Source: an uncultured bacterium
Lineage (GTDB): Bacteria > Pseudomonadota > Alphaproteobacteria > Rhodospirillales > Rhodospirillaceae
DNA length: 64,000 nt
Assembly (NCBI GenBank): GCA_903888485.1
Contig: CAISTS010000045.1
Location: 62,001-126,000 of the forward strand
Direction of reading: 5' to 3'
A program made the position numbers and the translations under genes. The notes under the pieces are model-generated. The model worked only from the letters and a program-made list of their open reading frames with translations, did no database searches and was not told the origin of the DNA. Position 1 is the first letter of the stretch, and each line of letters starts with the position of its first letter. Positions 1 to 7,879 of the stretch are shown piece after piece.

Positions 1-66
1 ATCGCGAGGCTTGATCGCGCCGGGGAAGATAACCACAATCTTGTCCGCCCACCCCAAGGACAGTCC

Positions 67-1026
67 ATGACCAATACCGCCGATCAGGGCGCGCCGTTCA
101 CCTCGCGCTTTTATACGTCGCCGGATGGCCTCAAGCTGCACTACCGCGACTATGCCGGCCCGCCCGGCGCACCCTTCACGGTTCTGTGCATCCCGGGTTT
201 GACCCGCAACGCCCGCGACTTCGAGGAGTTGGCGCCGCACCTGGCGCAGAAGTACCGCGTGCTCTGCGCCGAGCTGAGGGGGCGGGGGCTTTCCGAATAC
301 GCCAAGGATCCGGCGACCTATGTGCCCCCGGTCTACGTGCGCGACATGCAGGCGCTGCTGGACTCCGCGGGCCTCGCCCAAGTGGCGCTCATCGGCACTT
401 CCTTGGGCGGCATCATTTCCATGGTCATGGCAGGGGTCATGCCCCAGCGGCTGTTGGGTGTTGCGCTCAACGACATCGGCCCCGAGCTCGACCCGGCGGG
501 TCTTGCGCGCATTGCCAGCTACGTCGGCAAGAGCCGGCCCATCACCAGCTGGGAGGACGCGGCCGCCGCCGTCGAAACGCTCGATGGCGTCATCTTTCCG
601 GGCTACAGCAAGGAAGACTGGCTGCGCATGGCGCGCCGGCGCTTTATCCAGGACGAGACCGGCGCCTTCCGGCCGGACTACGATCTCAATATCTCCAAGC
701 CCTTCGCCGGCAACGCGGCCCAGGTCAACCTCTGGCCATTCTTCACGCGCCTTAATCAGATGCCGGCATTGGCCATCCGCGGCGAAACCTCGGATCTCTT
801 GAGCCCGCAGGTTTTTGCGCGCATGAAAGCCGAAGTGCCGCTCCTCCAGCAGGTCCTCGTGCCGCGCCACGGCCATGCCCCCCACCTCGATGAACCCGAG
901 GCCATGGCGGCGATTGACGCTTTCCTCACTGGACTGCCCCGCCGTATCGGGGTTTTGACCAAGCTGCGCCGCGGTATCGGCGCGGCGGTCTTTCTGGGCA
1001 AGCTCAAGGCCGCCGGCGTCATTTAG
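67..1026 (+). CDS. alpha/beta hydrolase fold protein
   Basis: A 319-residue alpha/beta hydrolase of the single-domain type. The oxyanion-hole region is CIPGLTRNARDFEELAP (about residues 41-57), the nucleophile elbow is GTSLGG with the likely catalytic Ser at residue 112, the acid is probably Asp243 in the SDLLSP segment, and the His is in GHAPHLDEPEA (about residue 270). The pattern is that of esterase or haloperoxidase-like hydrolases; the substrate cannot be read from sequence. There is no signal peptide, so it should be cytoplasmic. The start is preceded by AAGGACAGTCC, an acceptable ribosome binding site. A short basic tail after residue 290 extends past the usual fold. It stands alone, with a hairpin about 35 bases after its stop codon. 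Confidence 0.88.
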   Translation: MTNTADQGAPFTSRFYTSPDGLKLHYRDYAGPPGAPFTVLCIPGLTRNARDFEELAPHLAQKYRVLCAELRGRGLSEYAKDPATYVPPVYVRDMQALLDSAGLAQVALIGTSLGGIISMVMAGVMPQRLLGVALNDIGPELDPAGLARIASYVGKSRPITSWEDAAAAVETLDGVIFPGYSKEDWLRMARRRFIQDETGAFRPDYDLNISKPFAGNAAQVNLWPFFTRLNQMPALAIRGETSDLLSPQVFARMKAEVPLLQQVLVPRHGHAPHLDEPEAMAAIDAFLTGLPRRIGVLTKLRRGIGAAVFLGKLKAAGVI

Positions 1027-1060
1027 CGCCGGCTTCAAATACCATCAGCCGCAAATGGTA

Positions 1061-1092
1061 AAGCCCGCCGCGCTGTTGAGCGTGGCGGGCTT
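1061..1092. terminator. intergenic hairpin, possible bidirectional terminator
   Basis: The arms AAGCCCGCCGCGCT and AGCGTGGCGGGCTT pair over 14 bases with one G-U and a GTTG loop. It lies after the hydrolase stop codon and also downstream of the minus-strand basic peptide. The minus transcript reads into TTTACC after the stem, so the U-tract is weak; the plus side has none. Visible as a structure, inferred as a terminator. Confidence 0.55.
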
Positions 1093-1226
1093 CCCATCAC
1101 AATCGGATATCGATCCGGTACAAACTGTTCAGGGCGGAGCCCTTAAAGGCGGTAGCCTTCCGTTCGCGCCGACTCTCGTAACCGTTCTTGTGTGCTGTCC
1201 CTCAAGAAAGAAAAGTAGTGGTTAGA

Positions 1227-1298
1227 CTACTTCTTCTTGGCCTTCTTCTTGCCTTTCTTCTTAGCAACTTTCTTCTTCGCCTTTTTCTTAGCAGCCAT
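1227..1298 (-). CDS. very small lysine-rich basic peptide (histone H1-like composition)
   Basis: A 23-codon reading frame made almost only of Lys and Ala: MAAKKKAKKK, then VAKKKGKKKAKKK, then TAG. An AGGGG ribosome binding site lies eight bases before the ATG (AGGGGAATTGACC), and a hairpin at 1061-1092 could end the transcript. The KKKA/KKKV periodicity resembles the C-terminal tails of histone H1-like and other nucleoid proteins, so DNA or RNA binding is a reasonable inference, but a peptide this short has no recognisable fold. Upstream is an unusually long noncoding stretch. It might instead be a remnant of a longer histone-like gene, although start, ribosome binding site and stop are all intact. 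AAG codons dominate and AAA is used for about a quarter of the Lys residues. Confidence 0.6.
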   Translation of the reverse strand: MAAKKKAKKKVAKKKGKKKAKKK

Positions 1299-2084
1299 GG
1301 TCAATTCCCCTGTTCAGGTGAGTTGGGTTACGTCTGAGCGTTTCGTACCAAACTAAATCGAACACCACGTTCGATGTGAAACGTCCAAACGTTGACGAGA
1401 TAAACGCACTCAGTAAAATTTCACAAGAGATTTTGAAGCGGCGTTCAATTTTTTTCTTGATTTCCTTTTGGACACGACTTCGCGCCATCGCATTCGCATC
1501 GCCGCGCGCATGGTTTTCGACTCAAAAACGCGCGCGACGGCGCGCGCAGGGCGCATCGCGCGCGCATCGTTGTGCGCACCCGCGCCGCACATCCGACGAT
1601 GCCGTCACCTGCGCCATTTTTTACGCCGTCACGGATCGTTTCCGAATGCGATTTGAATCAAAAAGCGGGACGCACGCTGCTTTCAAACCGCGCAATACCG
1701 ACCGCGAGGAAATTCAATAATTTCGCGCACTGATGCGCATTTTTGTCGGCCATGACCGCACGCGCTCCGCGATGGAATTTGTAAACGTCATAGTGCTTGG
1801 CGTTGAGTGCCGTGCGCGCCGTTTTGTGCGGAGCAAAAATGCCCCATGCGCTGCCCTGCGCCGTGCTCTTTTTGATCGGAACGGAGCGCTTGAACGTCGC
1901 GTGAGAGATCGTCGTTGATGCGCGCGCGCGTGATCATCGGAGCGGCGCGCGTCATTGCCGTCGTTAAGCGGATGGTGAGGTCGCTTAACGGTGCGTAAAC
2001 GCCGGAGGAGGGGTGCCCCAACCCCGCGCCAAGGTCGAAAATGCAAAAAATGCGCGACTCGGGGGACGTATAACCCCGCCGACG
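1299..2084. other. long noncoding interval upstream of the basic peptide
   Basis: No convincing gene is seen on either strand. The part at about 1340-1480 is AT-rich and probably holds the promoter of the minus-strand basic peptide; a weak candidate on the minus strand is TTGAAC, 17 bases, TGTGAA (near 1420-1450). The part at 1490-1960 is full of alternating purine-pyrimidine CGCGCG and GCGCGC runs. Open frames here have biased Arg/Ala/His composition and look like chance frames. Confidence 0.5.
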
Positions 2085-3164
2085 TCAGTCGACGTCGCCG
2101 TGTGCCGACATCAAGACGGCGATCGGACGCGTCTTCGGGAACTGCGCGAGCACGATCATCACTATGACCATGAGCGGTACGCTGAGGATCATGCCGGTGA
2201 TGCCCCAAATGGCGCCCCAGGTCGCCAGCGACAAGATCATCACCACCGGCGAGAGGTTGAGGGACTTCCCCGTGACCTGCGGTTCGATGACGTTCTCGAC
2301 AAAGGTCTGCACGCTGACAAGGCTCGCGAGTACGAAGGCCGCAGTGAGGAAGGAATTGAACTGCAGGAGCGCCAGCACGGTCGGGAACAGCATCGCCAAG
2401 GGTGAGCCGATGTAGGGAATGAAGTTGAGCACGAACACCAAAAGCGCCCAGAAAGCCGCGAAATCAACGTCGAACAGCCGCAGGATGACATAGCTAAGCA
2501 CGCCGTTGAGCAGGCTGATCCCGGTCTTGATGAGGACGTAGGTTTCGATCTTGCTGCCCATGGCCGAGAGTGTGCCCCGCACCATCCGTTCGCGCTCCGC
2601 ATCAGGGAACATCTTCTTCATTTTACGGTCGAAGGAGCGCATCTCGAGCAGCAGGAACATGACATAGGCCACCACCTGGAAGGTGCTGGCGGCGATGGAC
2701 TGGAAGGCGCCGGCGAAGCGCTCGACCATGGCGCGCAGGTTGATGCCGGCGGCCAGGGTCGCGAGCGTCGGCGGTTCGTCGAGGCGTAAAAGGCGGGCGG
2801 CAAAGTCCATGCCCTGGCCAAACAAGGCCTGCAGGCTTTCCTGGTAGCGCGGCGCCTCAACGACGACCGCCCGGATGTTGCCGGCGGCGATCTGCACGAC
2901 GATGCCGATAACCAAGAGGATGATGACAATGGCCAGGGTCAGGCCCAGCCACGAGGGCGGTTGCCACGATTTAATTTTGATCCGTTCAATCCGGTGCCCG
3001 AGGGCGGCGATCAGGTAGGCAATGAACACCGCCAGCACGAAGGGCATCAGGATCGATTCACCTACGACCAGCAGGTAAATCGTCAGCGCGACGATGCCGA
3101 GAGAGGCGGCCGTGGTGACGGAGCCGGAGGTGAGCGAACTGGAATTTGCGGCGGGCGCGGTCAT
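2085..3164 (-). CDS. AI-2E family transporter (permease-like membrane protein)
   Basis: A 359-residue polytopic inner-membrane protein of the AI-2E transporter family (PF01594, PerM/TqsA type). Hydrophobic segments occur in pairs near the start (about residues 20-75) and again in the second half (about 150-175 and 210-330), with the conserved soluble insert rich in charged residues between them. The conserved C-terminal permease stretch IGSPLAMLFPTVLALL is present. Family members export quorum signals or act as Na+/H+ antiporters, so the substrate is open. It follows the outer-membrane barrel gene by 36 bases on the same strand and may be the last gene of that operon. Confidence 0.85.
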   Translation of the reverse strand: MTAPAANSSSLTSGSVTTAASLGIVALTIYLLVVGESILMPFVLAVFIAYLIAALGHRIERIKIKSWQPPSWLGLTLAIVIILLVIGIVVQIAAGNIRAVVVEAPRYQESLQALFGQGMDFAARLLRLDEPPTLATLAAGINLRAMVERFAGAFQSIAASTFQVVAYVMFLLLEMRSFDRKMKKMFPDAERERMVRGTLSAMGSKIETYVLIKTGISLLNGVLSYVILRLFDVDFAAFWALLVFVLNFIPYIGSPLAMLFPTVLALLQFNSFLTAAFVLASLVSVQTFVENVIEPQVTGKSLNLSPVVMILSLATWGAIWGITGMILSVPLMVIVMIVLAQFPKTRPIAVLMSAHGDVD

Positions 3165-3200
3165 GACGGCTGTTTTACCCCGGATTGCGCCGGACTGACC

Positions 3201-4538
3201 CTAGAAAAAGAACCGGTAGCTCAGCTGCGACTGGATTTCCTTGGCGCGGGCGGGCGTGCCCAGGAATACCCGTTCAGGCCGGGTGCTGGTGACGTGCATG
3301 ACCTCCAACGTGATGCGCTGGTTGGGCGCGGGCCGGAAGATGTAGGCCCCCGTGATGGCGTGGCCGCGCTCGCGGTTGTTGTCGTCGGGTGTGATGTCGC
3401 GGTCGTCCACGGCGAAGTAATCCCCGCGCAGGCTGAGGCGGTGCCGGCCCCAGTCCTTGCTGACAAGGCCATAGCCCGAACGGAAGGCGGCATAGACGAT
3501 GGGGCCCCGTGGTTTGGGAATGGTGATGGTGCTGGTGGAGCCCACCATGAACTGGCCGATGAAGGTGACCTCGCCGGGCAGCAGCACCTTGTAGCTGGCG
3601 CTCGCGAACTTGGTGCGCCAGGCCCACTGACCCTTCACCAGGTCGCGGTCGTCGGCGAGGTTATCGTAGTAGAGGAGGGCGAGGCGGCCGTAATCGACGT
3701 GGTCGGCGCTGGCGGCGACATAGAAGCCCACGTTCTCGTCGACCTCGTGGAAGGGTTTTTCGGTCGGAGCCTGCTCGTCGAGGCGTCCACCAGGACGAAT
3801 GGCGCGGATGGGCGCGAGGGCGAGACGGTCGAAGAAGCCGGTCTCGCGGTCGTTGAAACTCCAGCCGCGCCAGGCCAGCAGCGTGCCGGTGGGGTCATTG
3901 AGCATGTAGAGCGCGCCCCTGAAGTCGATCTCCAGGTCGCCGGTGCGCCGCTGGATGCCGGCCTCGGCCCCGATGGTCTTAATCTCCTCGCCCACCCAGC
4001 TGTTGATGGCCGATGAGGTGATCGTATAGGGGCTGGTCCAGGCGAAGCCGGAGTTCTCGGCCGAGATCGGCGGATAAAAGGCGCCGCCGCGCGCGCTGAT
4101 GCCCCATTCGCCCGAGGGTGCGGGCTTGTACTCAAGGAACGCTTCGTTGAGGTCGAGGGCCGTGCGCTGCTGGTCGTTGGCGGTGATGACCACCGTGCCC
4201 GTCACATCGAAACCAAATTTAGGTTTGAGAACCAGCGCGCCCTCCGGGCGCACCAGCGTGCGGCGCTCTCCGCTCGCATCGGCGCCATAGCGTACCTTGC
4301 CGAGGCTTCTATCTTCCCAGCTACGGGCCGTGCTGCCGACGATGGCGCGCATTTCCAGCATGCCGGACACGTCCAGGCTAAAGCCGCCCAGCGTCAGCAC
4401 GTCATCGAGCGCCCGCGCATCTTGTAGCGGGGCAAGGAACGTGATGAGTGCTGCGGCTGTGCTGGCTGCGAGGAGACCTACCCGTCTGCGGCGGCCGAGC
4501 CTACCTTGCGGCGTCTCGCCATGGTCCCCGAGACCCAT
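3201..4538 (-). CDS. outer-membrane beta-barrel protein (porin-like), function unknown
   Basis: A 445-residue exported protein. After a basic region (GRRRR) there is a hydrophobic signal segment ending near DARALDD. The rest is made of alternating short beta strands and turns, and the chain ends in LSYRFFF, with the terminal Phe that the BAM machinery recognises. The composition resembles DUF1302/alginate-type porins, but I do not recognise the exact family. It starts five bases after the stop of the EAL-domain sensor gene, so the two are almost certainly translated from one message. The neighbours (cupredoxin, cyclic-di-GMP phosphodiesterase) suggest an envelope function, possibly copper or electron-transfer related; that is inference. 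Confidence 0.7.
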   Translation of the reverse strand: MGLGDHGETPQGRLGRRRRVGLLAASTAAALITFLAPLQDARALDDVLTLGGFSLDVSGMLEMRAIVGSTARSWEDRSLGKVRYGADASGERRTLVRPEGALVLKPKFGFDVTGTVVITANDQQRTALDLNEAFLEYKPAPSGEWGISARGGAFYPPISAENSGFAWTSPYTITSSAINSWVGEEIKTIGAEAGIQRRTGDLEIDFRGALYMLNDPTGTLLAWRGWSFNDRETGFFDRLALAPIRAIRPGGRLDEQAPTEKPFHEVDENVGFYVAASADHVDYGRLALLYYDNLADDRDLVKGQWAWRTKFASASYKVLLPGEVTFIGQFMVGSTSTITIPKPRGPIVYAAFRSGYGLVSKDWGRHRLSLRGDYFAVDDRDITPDDNNRERGHAITGAYIFRPAPNQRITLEVMHVTSTRPERVFLGTPARAKEIQSQLSYRFFF

Positions 4539-4543
4539 GGTTA

Positions 4544-6970
4544 TTATCCTCCCGTGGCGGCCACCACTCCCGTGATGCCGCGCCCGCCAAAATGCGGCGA
4601 CCAGCGCGACGTAGTGAAGAATGTCTCGAAATCGGCAACCGACATCGGCCGGTTGATGAAGTAACCCTGACCGGTATCGGCACCGAGGTTCTGCAGGATG
4701 TCGAGCGAAGCGCGGTCCTCGATACCCTCGGCCGTGACGCGGAGGCCCAGGTTATGGCCTAGTTCAATCGTGGACTTGACCAGGATCTGATCGCCGCGAC
4801 TGTCGGCCAGCTTGAGCACGAAGGACTTGTCGATCTTGATCTCCTGCACCGGCAGGCTCTTGATGTAGGCCAGTGACGAATAGCCGATGCCGTAGTCGTC
4901 GATCGACAGCGTCAGGCCCATGCCGTTCAAGGTGCGCAGGATTTCTTGCGCCTGCGAAGGGTTCTGCATGACCGCGCTTTCGGTGATTTCCAGGATGATC
5001 CGCCCCGGGCTGACATCATAGGCCGTCAGTAGGTTGGCGATCTCGGCCGGCAGATGCCTGTTCGACAGGTCATGGGCCGACAGGTTGACGGCGATCTTCA
5101 CGTTGATGCCCTTGTCGGCCCAGGCGCGCGATTGCTTGACCGCGGCCGCCAAGGCCCACGCCGTCAGGCGCCGGATATTGCCGGTCTGCTCGGCGAGCGG
5201 GATGAACTGGTCGGTCGGCATGAACCCGCGCTCCGGGTGGATCCAGCGGATCAGCGCTTCGACGGTGGTGACGGTCTCGGTCGAGAGGTCGACCTTGGGC
5301 TGGTAGAAGAACGTGAACTGGCCTTTGTCCAGGCCCTCGCGCAGCTCGCCCATCATCGATAGGCGTTCGGGCCGGTGCGGATCGAGTTGGGGATCGTAGA
5401 GCGCGTAGAAGCGGTTGAGCTGCTTGGCTTCGTAGATCGCCGTATCGGCATGCTGCATCAGGGTGCGCGCGGTGGTGCCGTGTTCAGGGAAACGCGCTTC
5501 GCCCAGATAAGCCGTCACGTCGATGCTAAAGCCGGCGACGCTGACGGCCTTGTCGAACAGCGCCAGCACACGCTCGACCACGAGGTTCACGGCCACGGCA
5601 TCGTCGGTATCGAGCGCGAGGGCGAACATATTGCTGCCGTGGCGCGCGACGGCATTGGGCTGCGGCACGATCTGGCGCAACGTCTTGCCGATCTTGCGCA
5701 CCAACTGGTCGCCGGTATCGTGGCCCAGCGTATTGATGAGTTCCGAGAAACGCCCGATCTGGAGCAGGATCACGCTGAACACCTTTTGAGTGTTCTGGCG
5801 GGCAATGATCATGTCGGCGACGTGGCCTTCGAACGAGATGCGGTTGGGCAAGCCCGAGAGCGAGTCATGGCGCGCCTGGAAGGCGATGCGGTCCTCGCGC
5901 TCGGCGATCCCGGCCATCATCTGGTTGAAGGTTTCGGACAGCGTGCCGAGCTCATCATGCTGGGTCACCGGAATCTTTTCGCCGTAGCGTCCGGCCTGGA
6001 TGCGCCGCGCCGCGTCATCGAGCCTGCGGATCGGCGCCGTCACGCTGCGGGCGATGAACACGGCGCCGCCGAGCGAGAACACCAACGCGGCGCCGGCGAG
6101 GGTGATCAGCAAGAGAAACAGCGGACGATAGGGTTGCAGCGCGACGTCCAGCGAATACTGGAGGACGATATGCACTTTGGTCGCGTTCAGTGGCGCTGTC
6201 AGCGGCGCGGCCAGCAGCGTGACGTAGTCGCTGCTGCCCATGGTCATCAGGGCGGGGCCGGCCATGTAAGCGCCAGAATTGCGCAGTGAACCAAGCAGCA
6301 CGTCCTTGAGGGGCGCGGACAGCGTCGTCGCCGGCGCATTCCACGTGCCGTCGGGTCCTTGGAAGGCAAATGTGATTTCCACGGGCACGGTGGTGACGCG
6401 CTGCAGCTCGCCGACAAAGGCGTTGCCGCTTTCCACGCCGATCACGATCCATCCGATCGTCAGCGGCGCTTTTACCGGCACCATCACCAGCTCGTAGATG
6501 CGGTCATCGAGTACCGTCGTTGCGGTCGCGCGGCCGGTTTCTTCGGCGGTATCGATCATGTCGGCGAACTGGAACGGCCGTTCGGCGGCGGGGCCGGCAC
6601 TTTCAGCATAGGTGGTGTCGGCCACCACCTCGGCCTCGAGCGACACCAGCATGACGCGGTCGGCGCTGATCCGGCTTGCGAGATTGTGCAGCGTCGAGAG
6701 AATGGTGGCGCGGTCGTCGCTAGCGACGGCCTGGCGGAAACCGAAGTCCGAAGCCAGCAGGGCCGCGCCGCCGGCCAGCTGATCAGCGGTTTCGGCGAGG
6801 CGGCGGTTGAAGATCTCGTTGGTGGCGGAAAGCTGGACGCGCGCCTGCTCGAAGATGTTGCGCTGAATGGCGTTCTGCACGAGCAAGAACGTCACCGCGC
6901 TGACGACGACGAACAGCATCCCGAAAAACAGGATCAGCCTAGCCTGGAAGTGTCGAAAGCTGCGAAACAC
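4544..6970 (-). CDS. membrane sensor with HAMP, degenerate GGDEF and EAL domains (c-di-GMP phosphodiesterase)
   Basis: An 808-residue inner-membrane protein. TM1 is at about residues 11-31, a periplasmic sensor of about 250 residues follows (double-CACHE-like), then TM2 at about 284-308, HAMP to about 360, a GGDEF-type domain (about 368-530) and an EAL domain (about 545-795). The GGDEF active site reads HGSNMF at about 444, so diguanylate cyclase activity should be lost. The EAL domain keeps EALIRW (571), EITES, DDYGIGYSS and the AEGIED segment, so it should hydrolyse c-di-GMP. It lies between a cupredoxin-like gene (63 bases upstream) and the barrel gene (5 bases downstream). The ligand is unknown; the periplasmic cupredoxin is one candidate partner. 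Confidence 0.9.
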   Translation of the reverse strand: MFRSFRHFQARLILFFGMLFVVVSAVTFLLVQNAIQRNIFEQARVQLSATNEIFNRRLAETADQLAGGAALLASDFGFRQAVASDDRATILSTLHNLASRISADRVMLVSLEAEVVADTTYAESAGPAAERPFQFADMIDTAEETGRATATTVLDDRIYELVMVPVKAPLTIGWIVIGVESGNAFVGELQRVTTVPVEITFAFQGPDGTWNAPATTLSAPLKDVLLGSLRNSGAYMAGPALMTMGSSDYVTLLAAPLTAPLNATKVHIVLQYSLDVALQPYRPLFLLLITLAGAALVFSLGGAVFIARSVTAPIRRLDDAARRIQAGRYGEKIPVTQHDELGTLSETFNQMMAGIAEREDRIAFQARHDSLSGLPNRISFEGHVADMIIARQNTQKVFSVILLQIGRFSELINTLGHDTGDQLVRKIGKTLRQIVPQPNAVARHGSNMFALALDTDDAVAVNLVVERVLALFDKAVSVAGFSIDVTAYLGEARFPEHGTTARTLMQHADTAIYEAKQLNRFYALYDPQLDPHRPERLSMMGELREGLDKGQFTFFYQPKVDLSTETVTTVEALIRWIHPERGFMPTDQFIPLAEQTGNIRRLTAWALAAAVKQSRAWADKGINVKIAVNLSAHDLSNRHLPAEIANLLTAYDVSPGRIILEITESAVMQNPSQAQEILRTLNGMGLTLSIDDYGIGYSSLAYIKSLPVQEIKIDKSFVLKLADSRGDQILVKSTIELGHNLGLRVTAEGIEDRASLDILQNLGADTGQGYFINRPMSVADFETFFTTSRWSPHFGGRGITGVVAATGG

Positions 6971-7033
6971 GCGTCCTTGCCTCGTGAAGCTGCCTTCAGT
7001 CGTTGTCAGAACGCCGCGACTTTACGCGGTCGA

Positions 7034-7730
7034 TCAGTACTCGTTCTCGTCCACGGCCCCGGGTTTGCGCTGCCCCCGGTTACGCTTGAGTTCCATTTGC
7101 ACTGTGACGGTGGCCTCGCCGCTTGCGGCGATCTGCACCACCCCGGCCTGTCCCTGGCCGGCCTTCTGGTTCGGATGCCAGACATTGACCGTGTATCTGC
7201 CTGCGGGCAGATCGGCGATTTTATTTTCGCCGGCATCGGCGGTGACCGCGAAGTACGGCGTGCCGACCACGTAGATGTACGCCAGCATGTTGTCGTGAAT
7301 GTTGCAGCCGAGCGGCACGACGCCTTCCTTGTCGAAGGTCACGGTGCCGCTCTCGGCGCTGCCATAGAGCTTGAGCTCAAAGGTTTTGGCGGGCGAGAAC
7401 GAATACACCTGATGACGAAAGGGATCGCGGTTCGGGAATTCGACGGTCGTGCCCATCTGCACCGGCAACACGAACGGCATGAATTGTTTTGACGCTTGCA
7501 CCATGACCGCCTTGCTGCCGGGTTTGGCGACGGCGGGCGCGGCGCCCACAGGGATGGCGGTCACGACCGCCATGGCGAGCGGCTTGCCGTCAGGCGTCGA
7601 GACTTTGGCGTTCAAAGTCCCGGCTTGGCTGGCCGTGCCCACGGTTAGCGCGGTGAAAAAAAGCGGCTACACGCAGCAATTGAGCTCTCCCGGTATCCAA
7701 GCCCCGTACCCCTTCTGATTTCCTTACCAT
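7034..7730 (-). CDS. secreted cupredoxin-like (plastocyanin/methylamine-utilisation type) protein, frameshifted in the signal peptide
   Basis: The mature part is a single cupredoxin-type domain with a visible copper site: His in FRHQVYSF, then GCNIHDNM giving Cys-x2-His-x2-Met. It resembles proteins annotated as methylamine utilisation proteins. The uninterrupted frame begins only at a GTG at 7642 and lacks a complete signal peptide. A good start (ATG at 7730, preceded by GAGG at seven bases) lies in the neighbouring frame and encodes MVRKSEGVRGL and then AQLLRVAAF. The two frames meet at a run of seven T on the minus strand (7656-7662). With one T fewer they fuse to AAFFTALTVGTASQA before GTLNAK, a classic signal peptide. 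Either the run is a sequence error, a real lesion, or a slippage site. First gene of the operon with the EAL sensor and barrel. Confidence 0.72.
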
Positions 7731-7879
7731 TATTGCCTCAGACCAGCCCAAAGGCCAGCGCCGAAGGCGCCCCACAGTGCCCCGGTCGGGTAAAATTGTC
7801 CTTTTCCTATAAAGGTTTGGCCGAAAGCCGGCTTCAAACCACGGATATGTATGTGGTTGGGCTGTCCTCGCCCTCAGAG

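Noticed and set aside
1376-1720. 114-codon frame in the noncoding interval
   Set aside because: Arg/Ala/His-rich composition, no ribosome binding site, and overlaps the presumed promoter region of the basic peptide.
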